Assembly: GCA_022824205.1 (NCBI GenBank)
Contig: JAJEAI010000111.1
Location: 16,128-80,127, forward strand
Reading direction: 5' to 3'
Origin: Candidatus Binatia bacterium
Lineage (GTDB): Bacteria; Desulfobacterota; Binatia; UBA9968; JAJDTQ01
DNA: 64,000 bases
The notes beneath the pieces were generated by a model that saw only the letters and a program-made list of their open reading frames with translations, was not told the origin of the DNA and made no database searches. Below, piece by piece: positions 51,258-60,630 of the stretch. The translations under genes were made by a program, and so were the position numbers. Within the stretch, counting starts at the first letter, position 1, and each line of letters begins with the position of its first letter.

Positions 51258-52046
51258 TTACTGGCCCGTGAACTTGGCGGTCCGCTTCTCCAGGTACGCC
51301 TTCACGCCCTCGTTGCCGTCATCGCTGGCGAAGGTCTGGGTCAGCACTTCGCGCTCGAACGCCAGGCCTTCCGGCAGCGACGTCTCGATGCCGGCGTGGA
51401 CGGCGCGCTTGATCTTGCCCACGGCCATGCTGGCCTTGTTGGGCGGCACGAACTGCTTGGCGTAGTCCATGACGTCCTGCATGAAGCTGTTGCGCTCGTA
51501 GATGTAGTGGAGAAGCCCCATGTCGTGGGCTTCCTCGAACGCCACCTGCTTGCCGGTGGCGCAGAGCTCCAGGGCCTTGGCGCGGCCCACGAGGCGCGGC
51601 AGGCGCTGGGTGCCGCCCATGCCCGGCATGACTCCGAGGTTCACCTCGGCCAGGCCCATGCGGCCGCCGTCCTTCTTGCCGATGCGGATGTCCGCGGCCA
51701 TGGAGATCTCGAGTCCGCCGCCGATGGCATGGCCGTTGAGCGCGGCGATCACCAGCTTGGGGGTGTTCTCCATGCGCATCAGCACCTCGTGGCCGTGGAG
51801 CGCGAAGTTGGACTTGTAGGACAGGGTCCGCGTTCCGAGCATGTTGATGTCGGCCCCGGCCGAGAAGAACTTCTCGCCCTTGCCCGTGATCACGATGACG
51901 TGGGTGTCGTCGTCGAACCGTGCGGCCAGCAGCGCGTTATCGAGATCCCGCAGCATCTCGTGGGTGTAGGAGTTGACCGGTGGGTGGTTGAGCTCGATCA
52001 GGCAAATGCCATTCTCGTTTCTTTGTTCAATCGTGCCGTCTGCCAT
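51258..52046 (-). CDS. Enoyl-CoA hydratase/isomerase family protein
   Basis: This 262-residue crotonase-fold protein has AGGAGG five bases before its ATG. The oxyanion-hole segments are FFSAGADINMLG and ALNGHAIGGGLEISMAADI, and GLAEVNLGVMPGMGGTQRLP carries the usual catalytic Glu. It acts on a CoA thioester, probably adding water across a double bond. With the downstream aldehyde dehydrogenase it could serve degradation of a fatty or aromatic acid, but this pairing alone is weak evidence. Confidence 0.93.
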   Translation of the reverse strand: MADGTIEQRNENGICLIELNHPPVNSYTHEMLRDLDNALLAARFDDDTHVIVITGKGEKFFSAGADINMLGTRTLSYKSNFALHGHEVLMRMENTPKLVIAALNGHAIGGGLEISMAADIRIGKKDGGRMGLAEVNLGVMPGMGGTQRLPRLVGRAKALELCATGKQVAFEEAHDMGLLHYIYERNSFMQDVMDYAKQFVPPNKASMAVGKIKRAVHAGIETSLPEGLAFEREVLTQTFASDDGNEGVKAYLEKRTAKFTGQ

Positions 52047-52209
52047 GTTTGCCTCCTGAGAAACGTTCCTTGAAAGATGGTGCCGTACTATCCGCGTTGC
52101 TCTGCTCGCCGCGGTTTACCGCACGGCGAAACGACTCTTGCGTCCCGATATGCCGGATTCGAGCGGGGAGTAGCAAACGTAGGACACATTGGGAATCAAC
52201 CGGACAGGA

Positions 52210-52420
52210 CGCTAGTGTGGTGTCTGGTTAATTCGCAGCATAATCTGCGGGTCATTTTCCCCGTCGGCGGCGTTACGTCACCCCGGGCTCGACCCGGGGT
52301 CTTCCTCGCGTGGGACCCGCCACATGGGGCGACCGCGGGTCGCCCCTACGGGTCATCGCGCCTTGCCGACGACAATCCTGCGCATCTTTGTCAACAATTA
52401 CGTGGGACACCACACTAGCG
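52210..52420. mobile_element. MITE-like element with 15-bp perfect terminal inverted repeats
   Basis: CGCTAGTGTGGTGTC at 52210-52224 is matched by its exact complement at 52406-52420. The 211-bp unit encodes nothing and contains two internal palindromes: CCCCGGG-CTCGA-CCCGGGG at 52281-52299 and the GGGGCGACC REP-like core at 52326-52346. A TA lies at each end, as expected for IS630/mariner-type insertion. It sits in the otherwise empty 562 bp between the enoyl-CoA hydratase and the next gene. Confidence 0.7.
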
Positions 52421-52608
52421 GGGGGCCGCTTCCGGTTCGCCGATTCATGTGAATTAACGGCCAGGGGCGGACAAGTCAATACTTGACGGAATGCGCCGCA
52501 TGGATGGGGTCCTGTCCGCGGCGTATCCGGGTATGCCAGGGCTGGCCGCGTCCCGCTGGGCGCCCGGTGTTCATTGGAAAATCCGCCCTCGTGTGGCAAG
52601 AGTACACG

Positions 52609-53775
52609 ATGGCCAGGCAGAACGCGCGACAGAAGACCATTCGAAGCGGTTTGGAAGGGCTCCGCAGCCGGGGTCTGGACACGGAATCGCCGGAAGTCGC
52701 CATGGTGGAGCCGCTGGTCGAGCGGTTCGGCGCCGGGCAGGCCGAGTCCATGGCGGTGGCCTACGTGCTGGGCCTCATCCGGGATGCCGCCTCGGTGGAG
52801 GCGCTCAAGTCTCTCGAGGGTCGCGCGGGGCGCAAGGATGTGCGTCGGGAGATCCGCCGGTCGCTGTTCAAGCTGGCCGAGGCCGGCCTGGGCTCGCCCC
52901 TTTCCGGGGAAGCGGAGACGGGGCCGGGCGGGGCGAACTTCAGCCTCGCGCCGGAGATCGAGGGCTACCTGTCGTCGGTCACCGGCGGCGGCTCGCGAAT
53001 GGTGATCCTGACCCGGCCGCAACCCGGAGGCGGGTTGCTGGTCATGCAGGCCGCGGTCAATGACCGCCGGGGCCTGGAAAGGCTCGGAGGCAACGTCATC
53101 CGCCGCAGGGACCTCCGGCAGATGATGGAGGACATGAAGGCCCAGCTCGGCGTCTCCATGAACCCGGTGCCCTGGAAGTACGCCGACTGGGTGGTGCACG
53201 AAGCCTACCAGAAGGTGACCGATTCGCCGGGAGAGGGGGTATCGGACTATCCCCGGCTGAGGCCCCGCCTGACCGCCGCCAATCCGGTGCGGCGTTCTCA
53301 CCCGGTCTTCGATCTCGTGGACCCGGAGGGTATCGGTCGCGCCGAGTTGTCCGAAGCCTCGGAAAAGCTCCTGGAGGAGCCGGAGCTCCGCACCTGGTTC
53401 GTGGAAAAGGACCTGCTGGAACCCTACCTGCAACGAATCGAGGAGACCGAACAGAGCCGCATCGTGCTCAACCCGATGCAGAAGGAGGAACGGTTCCGGA
53501 GCATCGTCCGGGAGGCCGTGCAGGGGATTTTCCTCGGGGAAACGGCTCCGGCATTCGAGGGCCGTTTCGAGGACGCCGCGTTTCACCTGCACGTCTCCGG
53601 TCAGGAAGCGAAGGCGAGGACCCTTCTCGGGGTTGCCCTGGCCATCCGCAGCGGTGACCTGGGGAACCTCGGCGTGCCGCTGCTCGAGACCCTCGTCATG
53701 CGCAGCCTCGGCGTCCACAAGGCACAGGAGAGAGAACAACTCGAGGAAGAGCCTTCACTAATTGTGAAGCCATAG
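52609..53775 (+). CDS. Hypothetical protein, HEAT-like N-terminus (388 aa)
   Basis: I start at the ATG at 52609 (MARQNARQKTIRSGLEGLRS), with AAGAG upstream; the 42 residues before it in the track ORF look non-coding. The first 110 residues are helical repeats (MAVAYVLGLIRDAASVEALK, GRKDVRREIRRSLFKLAEAG), HEAT-like in character. The rest is mixed and includes GGGLLVMQAAVNDRRGLERL and ELRTWFVEKDLLEPYLQRIE. It has no signal peptide or membrane segment, so it is probably cytoplasmic. I do not recognise the family. It reads toward the large repeat protein 245 bp downstream. Confidence 0.75.
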   Translation: MARQNARQKTIRSGLEGLRSRGLDTESPEVAMVEPLVERFGAGQAESMAVAYVLGLIRDAASVEALKSLEGRAGRKDVRREIRRSLFKLAEAGLGSPLSGEAETGPGGANFSLAPEIEGYLSSVTGGGSRMVILTRPQPGGGLLVMQAAVNDRRGLERLGGNVIRRRDLRQMMEDMKAQLGVSMNPVPWKYADWVVHEAYQKVTDSPGEGVSDYPRLRPRLTAANPVRRSHPVFDLVDPEGIGRAELSEASEKLLEEPELRTWFVEKDLLEPYLQRIEETEQSRIVLNPMQKEERFRSIVREAVQGIFLGETAPAFEGRFEDAAFHLHVSGQEAKARTLLGVALAIRSGDLGNLGVPLLETLVMRSLGVHKAQEREQLEEEPSLIVKP

Positions 53776-54020
53776 CCGATTTGTTGATCGTGATGCCCAA
53801 AGGGGACCCTTTGACTACGGAAATAGACCGCAACTGAGATTATTTTTAGATTATTTATTCCCCGAAAGAGCATTGAATGCGAAAAAAATGCGGAAATTAC
53901 CCGATTTTGGGGAAGCGAAGCCGGTATGTGATCTGCCATAATCGCGAATATTCGTAGCGGAACACGTGGTATCGAACGAGTGGAGGCCACTGCGCCGATA
54001 CGAGGGAAGGAGCGGAGAAC

Positions 54021-56723
54021 ATGCCTGACGATTATTCGAAGGACACGTCAACCACGGGCCAAGTGGCCGTGGGGGGCACGGCGACGGGCGAGATCGAGGC
54101 GAGGGGCGACTGGGACTGGTTCGCGGTGGAGTTGGTGGCGGGGCGCACATACGTCATCGACCTGGAGGGAAGGGACAGCCAAGGCGGGACGCTGGACAGC
54201 ACGGTTTTGCGTGGGCTCTACAATTCCGAGGGCACCCGCATTTCATCGACGCAGACCAACGACGGGGGCCTTGGGGACGACGCGCGGCTGACGTTCACGG
54301 CGACGGTGACCGGGACCCACTACATCGCGGCGCGCGGGTACATGAATGCGACGGGGACGTACACGGTTCGGGTGACGGATGCCACGCCGGTGGACGGGGA
54401 TGCGGATCGTTCCGGGGCGGTGGCTCTGGGCGACCTGACGGAACTCGCCGGGCCGCGCTTTCCGAGCTACTCCCTGGACGGCGTCGGCGACCGTGTGGAC
54501 TACTTCGAGTTCACGCTGACGGAAGCGAAGAACGTGGGGCTGGGTCTCAGGCGGCAGGACGCGGATGCGGACCTGTTTCTGGAGGACGAACAGGGCAACG
54601 TGCTGGCCCGGAGCGAGCAAGAGGACAAGGCCAACGAGTGGATCAGCGAGACGCTTCTGGCGGGCAAGTACTACGTGCGGGTGGAGGCACAGGAGGGAGG
54701 GACGAACGACTACAAGCTGCGCTACGGGGTATCGGAGGCGGACGCGGACAAGGTGGCGGAGCTGGAGGCGGCGCGGAACGGGACGGCGGAAACCGTCACG
54801 CCTCGCGTAGCGCTCGGGCAGGAGGACACGTCCGATCCGCCGGAGGTCTCTCCAAGCGTCCCCGAGTCGTCGGGCGAGGATTTGTCGGAAGACAATTCGA
54901 CGGCAGGCCGGGTGCGCGTCGGCGAGTCGGTGACGGGCAACATCGGGAACTCGGGCGACCGCGACTGGTTCGCGGTCGACCTCAAGGCGGGCAGCGGCTA
55001 CCGCTTCGACCTGGAGGGTTCGGATACCGACGGCGGCACCCTGCGTGACCCATTCCTGCGAGGGATTTACAATTCGAACGGCGAGCTGATCGACGGCACG
55101 GCGGACGACGACGGAGGCGAGGGCCGCAACAGCCAGGTGACGTTCACGGCAGCCGAGGACGGTACGTACTACTTGTCGGCCGCGGGCTACGGGAGCAGAC
55201 AGGGCACCTACACGCTGTCGGCGAAAGAGCAGGTGGACGATTTCGCGGCCGGTACCGAAACGACAGGCGCGGTCACGGTGGGTGGCACCGCCAGCGGCGA
55301 GATCGGCGCTAGCGGCGACCGCGACTGGTTCGAGGTAACTCTCGAACAAGGTAAGAGATACCGGTTCGACCTGGAGGGCACCTACACCGACAGCGGTACC
55401 CTCTACGATCCGTACCTGCGTGGAATCTACGATTCCGAAGGCAAACTCGTTGATGGCACCACGAACGACGACGGCGGCTCCATGTTGAACAGCCGGTTGT
55501 TCCTGACGGCGAGTGAGAGTGGCACATACTATGTGTCCGCCGGCAGCGACGAGGTTACCGCACCCTCGAAGAACGATACGGGCACCTACAAGCTGTCCGT
55601 GACGGACGTCACCAGCGACGTTACGGACGATTTCACGGACGGGAACGATACGACGGGCGCTGTTACGGTGGGCGGCTCGGCCACCGGGGAGGTAGAGTTC
55701 GATGGGGACCGCGACTGGTTCGAGGTCGAGTTGGGCGCCGGCCAGCGGTACCAGATCGACCTCCAGGGGTCGGATACGGAGCAGGGCACCCTCGAAGACC
55801 CTCGAATTTACGGAGTCTACAATTCGGACGGGAATCTCATCTCCAACACCTCGAACGACGATGGCGGTAGCGGGTCGAACAGCCGCGTTTCGTTCGTAGC
55901 GTCCGATACCGGAACCCACTACATTTCCGCCGCGTCCGATTCGGAGGGCACCGGCACGTACACGCTTTCGATTTCGGCGGACAACTCCCAGGATGACTAC
56001 GCGGAGTATTCCGGCAACGCCGGGACGGTTACGGTGGGCGGCTCGGCTACCGGGGAGGTGGATGCACGCCGCGATCGCGACTGGTTTGCGGTCGAGTTGG
56101 TCACCGGCAAGCGCTATCAGATCGATCTTGAGGGGTCGGACACGGACAAGGGCACGCTGGGAGACCCCAATCTGTACGGCATCTACGATTCCGAGGGAAA
56201 CGAGATCAGTGGCGTCCGTGACGACGACGGCGGTTTTCTCTACAACAGCCGCCTGATTTTCGAACCGGAGGAGTCCGGGACGTACTACATTTCCGCCGCC
56301 GGCGCCACCAGTTCCGAGGGCACCTATACCCTCTCCGTGAAGGAGTACGCCGATGACTACGCAGCCGGTACCGGCACGACGGGGGCCGTGACGGTGGGCG
56401 GTTCCGCCACCGGTGAAATCCAGCACGTGGCGGATGTAGACTGGTTGGGCGTTACGCTGGCGGCGGACACGACCTACCGGATCGAAGTCAAGGGCAGAAT
56501 CGACGCGGACGACGTCGGCGGTACATTGTGGGATCCGCTTCTCAGGGTCTACGACAGCACGGGCAGCGCCATCGAAAACGCCTGGGACGACGACGGCGGC
56601 GTTTTGCGCAATGCCCGCCTGGACTTCACGCCGGACACAGCGGGCAAGTATTTCATCGCCGTAGAGGGGCCCGGCAGCTTCGACGTCGGCACCTACACGG
56701 TCGAAGTCGCGGAAACGATTTAG
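54021..56723 (+). CDS. Large protein of about six PPC-like tandem repeats (900 aa)
   Basis: The ATG at 54021 follows GGGAAGGAGCGGAG. The protein consists of about 120-residue units sharing TTGAVTVGGSATGEI, DRDWFAVELVAGKRYQIDLEG-like sequence, GTLGDP-LYGIYDSEG, NDDGG and GTYYISAAG-GTYTLSV. One unit is at residues 1-120 and five lie between about 285 and 900. A single classical PPC-like domain (YFEFTLTEAKNVGLGLRRQD) is at about 155-235, followed by an Ala/Glu-rich linker. Such domains are secreted beta-sandwiches, yet no signal peptide is present, so a non-Sec export route is likely. Its 245-bp upstream region is AT-rich. Confidence 0.85.
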   Translation: MPDDYSKDTSTTGQVAVGGTATGEIEARGDWDWFAVELVAGRTYVIDLEGRDSQGGTLDSTVLRGLYNSEGTRISSTQTNDGGLGDDARLTFTATVTGTHYIAARGYMNATGTYTVRVTDATPVDGDADRSGAVALGDLTELAGPRFPSYSLDGVGDRVDYFEFTLTEAKNVGLGLRRQDADADLFLEDEQGNVLARSEQEDKANEWISETLLAGKYYVRVEAQEGGTNDYKLRYGVSEADADKVAELEAARNGTAETVTPRVALGQEDTSDPPEVSPSVPESSGEDLSEDNSTAGRVRVGESVTGNIGNSGDRDWFAVDLKAGSGYRFDLEGSDTDGGTLRDPFLRGIYNSNGELIDGTADDDGGEGRNSQVTFTAAEDGTYYLSAAGYGSRQGTYTLSAKEQVDDFAAGTETTGAVTVGGTASGEIGASGDRDWFEVTLEQGKRYRFDLEGTYTDSGTLYDPYLRGIYDSEGKLVDGTTNDDGGSMLNSRLFLTASESGTYYVSAGSDEVTAPSKNDTGTYKLSVTDVTSDVTDDFTDGNDTTGAVTVGGSATGEVEFDGDRDWFEVELGAGQRYQIDLQGSDTEQGTLEDPRIYGVYNSDGNLISNTSNDDGGSGSNSRVSFVASDTGTHYISAASDSEGTGTYTLSISADNSQDDYAEYSGNAGTVTVGGSATGEVDARRDRDWFAVELVTGKRYQIDLEGSDTDKGTLGDPNLYGIYDSEGNEISGVRDDDGGFLYNSRLIFEPEESGTYYISAAGATSSEGTYTLSVKEYADDYAAGTGTTGAVTVGGSATGEIQHVADVDWLGVTLAADTTYRIEVKGRIDADDVGGTLWDPLLRVYDSTGSAIENAWDDDGGVLRNARLDFTPDTAGKYFIAVEGPGSFDVGTYTVEVAETI

Positions 56724-56729
56724 GCCCCG

Positions 56730-57122
56730 TCAATCCGGCAGCACCGCGATCGCCTCGATCTCCACCAGGTAGTCGGGGTCGGCCAGGCCGCTGACCACCA
56801 CCAGCGTGCTTGCGGGCGGGTTGTCGCCGAAGTACTTGAGTCGCGCCGGGTTCAAGCCGTCCCGGAAGCGTGGGTCGGTGATGTAGGTGGTGATCTTGAC
56901 GATGTCCGCGAAGCTGGCCCCGGCCTCGTCGAGCACCGCCTTCATGTTCTTCAGGACCTGCTCGGTCTGAGCCGACACGTCACCCTTGCCGACGACGTTG
57001 TTGTCGGCGTCGACTCCGGTCTGGCCGGCGATGAAGAGCAGGCGCTTGCCTTCGGCCAGGATGCCCTGTGTGTAGCGCGGGCGGGGATCGGGAATGCTCT
57101 TGGGCGCGAGTTCGGTTCTCAT
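56730..57122 (-). CDS. Rid-family (YjgF/YER057c/UK114) protein lacking the catalytic Arg
   Basis: The ATG at 57122 has AGGAGG five bases upstream; the track extension is not used. The 130-residue protein has the family fold: YTQGILAEGKRLLFIAGQTG, DVSAQTEQVLKNMKAVLDEA, VKITTYITDPRFRDGLN and VEIEAIAVLPD. In enamine/imine deaminases (RidA) an Arg precedes the S-x-V strand; here the segment reads PPASTLVVVSGL, with Ala instead. It therefore belongs with the Rid4-7-like groups and may act on another substrate. Its start is divergent from nothing nearby; the TPR-like gene ends 103 bp upstream on the same strand. Confidence 0.88.
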   Translation of the reverse strand: MRTELAPKSIPDPRPRYTQGILAEGKRLLFIAGQTGVDADNNVVGKGDVSAQTEQVLKNMKAVLDEAGASFADIVKITTYITDPRFRDGLNPARLKYFGDNPPASTLVVVSGLADPDYLVEIEAIAVLPD

Positions 57123-57225
57123 GACTTCCTCCTGCGACGTGTGCTGAAACGGACTTTGCGTTTGCTGCGCCAAGCATAGGGGATATCCCTTGCCGATGCC
57201 AGACCGGCACGTCACGGGCGACGGC

Positions 57226-59709
57226 CTACTGGTACAGGTGCGCGTCGTCCACCGACGTGTCCGGCTTGCGCACCTGGGGGGTGAGGGAGGGGAGGCCGGG
57301 GCGGGCGCGAAGCAGGAAGTCCACGGGGATGAAGTCCTTGAGCAGGGGGATGGGCAGGCGCACGCCTGCGTAAGGGCTCACGGCGTCGTTGCCCACCACC
57401 AGCTCGTCGGCCACGAACGAGTCGGGCGCCTCGGCGCGCACGCTGACGCCTGCGGCGGTGACGCTGCCGCGTACCGTGGGCAAACCGTAGGCCCCCTGGG
57501 GGTCGGTTTCCCTTCTGCTCAGCAGTTCATGGTCGAGGATGGCGGAACGGTCGCGGGCGGCCCGGCCGGTCTCGCGGATGAACTCCAGGTCGGCGGCGTC
57601 CGCGGCCGGGTCGCGGGGCTCGAACCGCATCAGGTCCTCCGGCAAGTCCTCGATCCCGTCGACTCCCAACGCCGCGCCGGTCCCCCGCGCGGCCAGCTCG
57701 TAGCGCCTTTCGCGCAGCATCATCTCCAGGCCCTCGACGCGTGACCGCGCCACCGGGTACGTGCGGGTCAGCACACCCCAGGGTGTGTCGTAGTGCAGCA
57801 GGATCGCGTCGCGCCCCAGGACGTTGAGGCCGGTTTCGTCCAGCTCCAGGTTGTGGCTCTTGCCGTCGAACAGCGCCGGTTTGAGCCCCAGCGCCTGGGG
57901 TCCGCGGAGGCGCGGGTTCTCGGCGAGGTACTGCTTGCTGAGGCGCAGGCCGCGGTTCCCTGGCGCCGCCAGCCGCGCCAACCGTCCCTTGGCCTCCTCC
58001 CCGGCGGAAGTATCGGGGTAGTGTCCCAGCACCGCGGCGTAGAGTGCCCGCTGCCGCGCCTGGGACTCCGTCCCGTCGGCGACGCGCAGCAGCGTCCGTC
58101 CGGCCTCCTCTTCCAGTTCCCGGACCTCGTCCGCCGGTGTCTTCCCGGAAAGACGGTAGTACTGCACCGCCTTGTGCGGATGGCCCCGGTTTTTGTAGGC
58201 GTCGCCCAGCGCCTGGTAGATGTCTCCGGCCTCCCCGGACTCCGGCCGGGCGCGGACCGCCCGGGCGGCCGCGTCCACCACCGTCTGGTTCGACACCGGG
58301 TTGCCGCTGAGCATCTCCAGCAGATTGCTGGTGACCATGAGGACGTTGGCGGCGCCCAGGGTGGCGGCTCCGGCGATTCCGTGGGTGATGATCGGCGCCG
58401 CCCCGATCAACGCGTTCTTTTCCAGGAAGTTCTTGCCCAGGAGCGCGAACCGCGCCTGCGCCAGGCGGTAGCGCGCATGCTCCCGGTCGTATGCTCCGCG
58501 AAGGTTGTATTCCGGACTGTCGAGCAGGATGCGTGCGCGTTCGCGGGCGCGCTCGGAGGGCGCGGCGTGCGCGATGGCGGCAAGCGTGCGTTTGGCGTCC
58601 GCGTGCCGGCCGTCCAGCTCCAGGGCGACGGCGGCCACGTCCTGGGCCAGGGAACCCAAGTGCGCGCCGGCGTAGCGTCGCGCCAACTCCCCCGCCTGCC
58701 TCCGGGCGGCTTCGGCGTTTCTCCGCACCAGGGCGTGGAGCAGCGCGTGGATCTCTCTCCGTTCCGCGGCGTCAACGCCGGAAAGGTCGTCGGTATCGGC
58801 CACCGAGCTGGTCCGGCGCCATGCCTCATCGCGCGCCTTGTGTGCCTCGTCGATCTCCCGGAGGCGCTCCTTCACCGGTTCCGCCTCCGGCGCCACGGCT
58901 GCCGCCAGCCGGGCGTGGAACTCCGCCTCGTCGATCCTGTCTTCCGCCAACGCCGCGGCCGCCTGGGCGTCGTGCCGATGGAGCCACACGACGGTCTTCT
59001 TCGCTTCGAGCGCGGCTACCTTCCGTTTGACTCCGGCGCCTTGCGGGTGGTCGGGGAAGCGCGCGAGAAAGCGCTTGTATAGCACCAGGGCCTTGCGCTC
59101 GGCGGCGGGCATGCGTGGCTCGCGGCCGCGGAACAACCCGGCGAGGGCGGTATCCACGGCGGCGGTGAGGTACGAACCCGACACCCATCCGATGAGGTCC
59201 AATGAGCCGAGCATGCGGTTCAGCAGCTCGTTCCAGCGGCCGATGTCGCTCTCGGCCACGAGTGCGTCCGCCTGTTCCAGCTCGTCCTGGGCCAGGCGGG
59301 CACGGAGGAACCGGCGCCGCGCGTCCGTGGAAGCGGTCTCCAGGGTCTCTTGCAGCACCCTTCGATAGGCGTCGCGGTCGGTGAGGCCGGCGTGGTGCAG
59401 GTCCTGGAGGGCGTGGTTCAGCCCGCTCGCCCGCTCGCCACGGGCTTTCAGTTCGCGGTCTCTCTCCTCCAGGTAGCGAACATGGTCGGGGAGCCTCGAC
59501 GGGCGCTGGGCCAGAGCATCGATCAACGCGCGGCGCGCTCGCTGCTCGATGGCGTCGGGAAAGTAGCGTGCGGCGGTGGCCGCCGGCGCGAAGGGATCGA
59601 AACCGTGCAGCGGGTCCAGCATCCGCGGATGCGCGTCGCCGCGGACCTGCGCCGCGGCAACCACCGGCAGAGCCAGGAGCAGGCACAGCAGCGTCGCGGC
59701 GATCCTCAT
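57226..59709 (-). CDS. Periplasmic TPR-like hypothetical protein (827 aa)
   Basis: The ATG at 59709 overlaps the upstream lipoprotein stop by four bases (ATGA). A signal peptide (MRIAATLLCLLLALPVVAAA) is followed by long alpha-helical repeats (about residues 40-600) resembling TPR units, such as ALGDAYKNRGHPHKAVQYYR. A hydrophobic stretch (IIGAAPIITHGIAGAATLGA in approximate order) lies near residues 440-470. The C-terminal 200 residues are mixed and end near VSPYAGVRLPIPLLKDFIPV. I do not recognise the family. The tight coupling to the lipoprotein suggests a periplasmic complex at the outer membrane. Confidence 0.78.
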   Translation of the reverse strand: MRIAATLLCLLLALPVVAAAQVRGDAHPRMLDPLHGFDPFAPAATAARYFPDAIEQRARRALIDALAQRPSRLPDHVRYLEERDRELKARGERASGLNHALQDLHHAGLTDRDAYRRVLQETLETASTDARRRFLRARLAQDELEQADALVAESDIGRWNELLNRMLGSLDLIGWVSGSYLTAAVDTALAGLFRGREPRMPAAERKALVLYKRFLARFPDHPQGAGVKRKVAALEAKKTVVWLHRHDAQAAAALAEDRIDEAEFHARLAAAVAPEAEPVKERLREIDEAHKARDEAWRRTSSVADTDDLSGVDAAERREIHALLHALVRRNAEAARRQAGELARRYAGAHLGSLAQDVAAVALELDGRHADAKRTLAAIAHAAPSERARERARILLDSPEYNLRGAYDREHARYRLAQARFALLGKNFLEKNALIGAAPIITHGIAGAATLGAANVLMVTSNLLEMLSGNPVSNQTVVDAAARAVRARPESGEAGDIYQALGDAYKNRGHPHKAVQYYRLSGKTPADEVRELEEEAGRTLLRVADGTESQARQRALYAAVLGHYPDTSAGEEAKGRLARLAAPGNRGLRLSKQYLAENPRLRGPQALGLKPALFDGKSHNLELDETGLNVLGRDAILLHYDTPWGVLTRTYPVARSRVEGLEMMLRERRYELAARGTGAALGVDGIEDLPEDLMRFEPRDPAADAADLEFIRETGRAARDRSAILDHELLSRRETDPQGAYGLPTVRGSVTAAGVSVRAEAPDSFVADELVVGNDAVSPYAGVRLPIPLLKDFIPVDFLLRARPGLPSLTPQVRKPDTSVDDAHLYQ

Positions 59710-60626
59710 CGACCGCGTCTCCGCATCTGCTCCATCATGCCCTTCAGGCCCTCGATCTTGCCGTTGGCTTCGATCTTCTCCGGCGCGCCGTCCTGCTGTG
59801 CCACCTCGGCGTATAGCTTCAAGGCCGACTGGGCGAAGTCCTCGAAGGTCCTGAAGTCGAAGTCGAGCCCCTCGGGCTCGTTCAGCAGGGCATACTCCCG
59901 TGCCAGACTCGCATAGTAGTCGCCGAAGTCCAGCACGTGGCGGTAATACCGCTTGCTCTGCCGGTGCCGGGCCAGGAGCTCGCTGTAGGCGACGGCGACG
60001 AGTTCGTCGCCGTCGTTCAGGCCGCGGCGGTTGAGTTCCACGAAGGCGACCTTGGCGCGGTCCACGCGTTCCGCCACCACCCGGGCCAGGAACTCCAGGG
60101 GCGTGCCCGCATGACGCTCGACCAACGCGTTCCATGCGCGCACGCGTTCGTCCAGCGCCGTGATGTATTCGGACGGATCGTCCGCCGGGAGGGTGGTGGC
60201 GGCGATGCGCTGGAATGTCTCCAGGGCGTCGATGCGGTGCCGAGCCGCCTCCGCCAACTCGCCCCCGGCACGTGCCACGCCGCGGTAATGGCGGAGAGCC
60301 CGCGGGTAGTCCCTCAGACGTTCGTAGGCGCTGGCGCGGGTGAACGTCACGATGTCGCGGTACCCGTTCCCGTGCTTGCGCTCGAAGTCCTCCAGGCGCA
60401 GCAGAGTGGCCTTGAGGATGCTGGTGCCGGCCACGTCCTTGGGCACGTTGAAGCGGTACACGTCGTCGCGTCCGAGGCGCTGGAACTCGCTGACGATCTC
60501 CACCAGGTTCGCTGGCTGCGCGTAGCGCGGCTCCGGTTCGGGATGGTCCGTGCCCGCGCATCCGGTGGCCAGGAACAGCGCCAGCGCAAAAGGACAAGCA
60601 GAATATCGCAGAAAGACACGGGGCAC
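59706..60626 (-). CDS. Helical lipoprotein, TPR-like (306 aa)
   Basis: This 306-residue protein starts MPRVFLRYSACPFALALFLA and has a lipobox at ATGC. The mature part is helical, with repeat-like segments (YRDIVTFTRASAYERLRDYP, ALRHYRGVARAGGELAEAAR). It closes with a low-complexity helix (KIEGLKGMMEQMRRRGR). No family is recognised. It starts 4 bp after the cupin stop and overlaps the next gene by four bases, so it belongs to the alanine dehydrogenase operon. It is likely anchored at the outer membrane with the downstream protein. Confidence 0.78.
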   Translation of the reverse strand: MPRVFLRYSACPFALALFLATGCAGTDHPEPEPRYAQPANLVEIVSEFQRLGRDDVYRFNVPKDVAGTSILKATLLRLEDFERKHGNGYRDIVTFTRASAYERLRDYPRALRHYRGVARAGGELAEAARHRIDALETFQRIAATTLPADDPSEYITALDERVRAWNALVERHAGTPLEFLARVVAERVDRAKVAFVELNRRGLNDGDELVAVAYSELLARHRQSKRYYRHVLDFGDYYASLAREYALLNEPEGLDFDFRTFEDFAQSALKLYAEVAQQDGAPEKIEANGKIEGLKGMMEQMRRRGR

Positions 60627-60630
60627 GACA

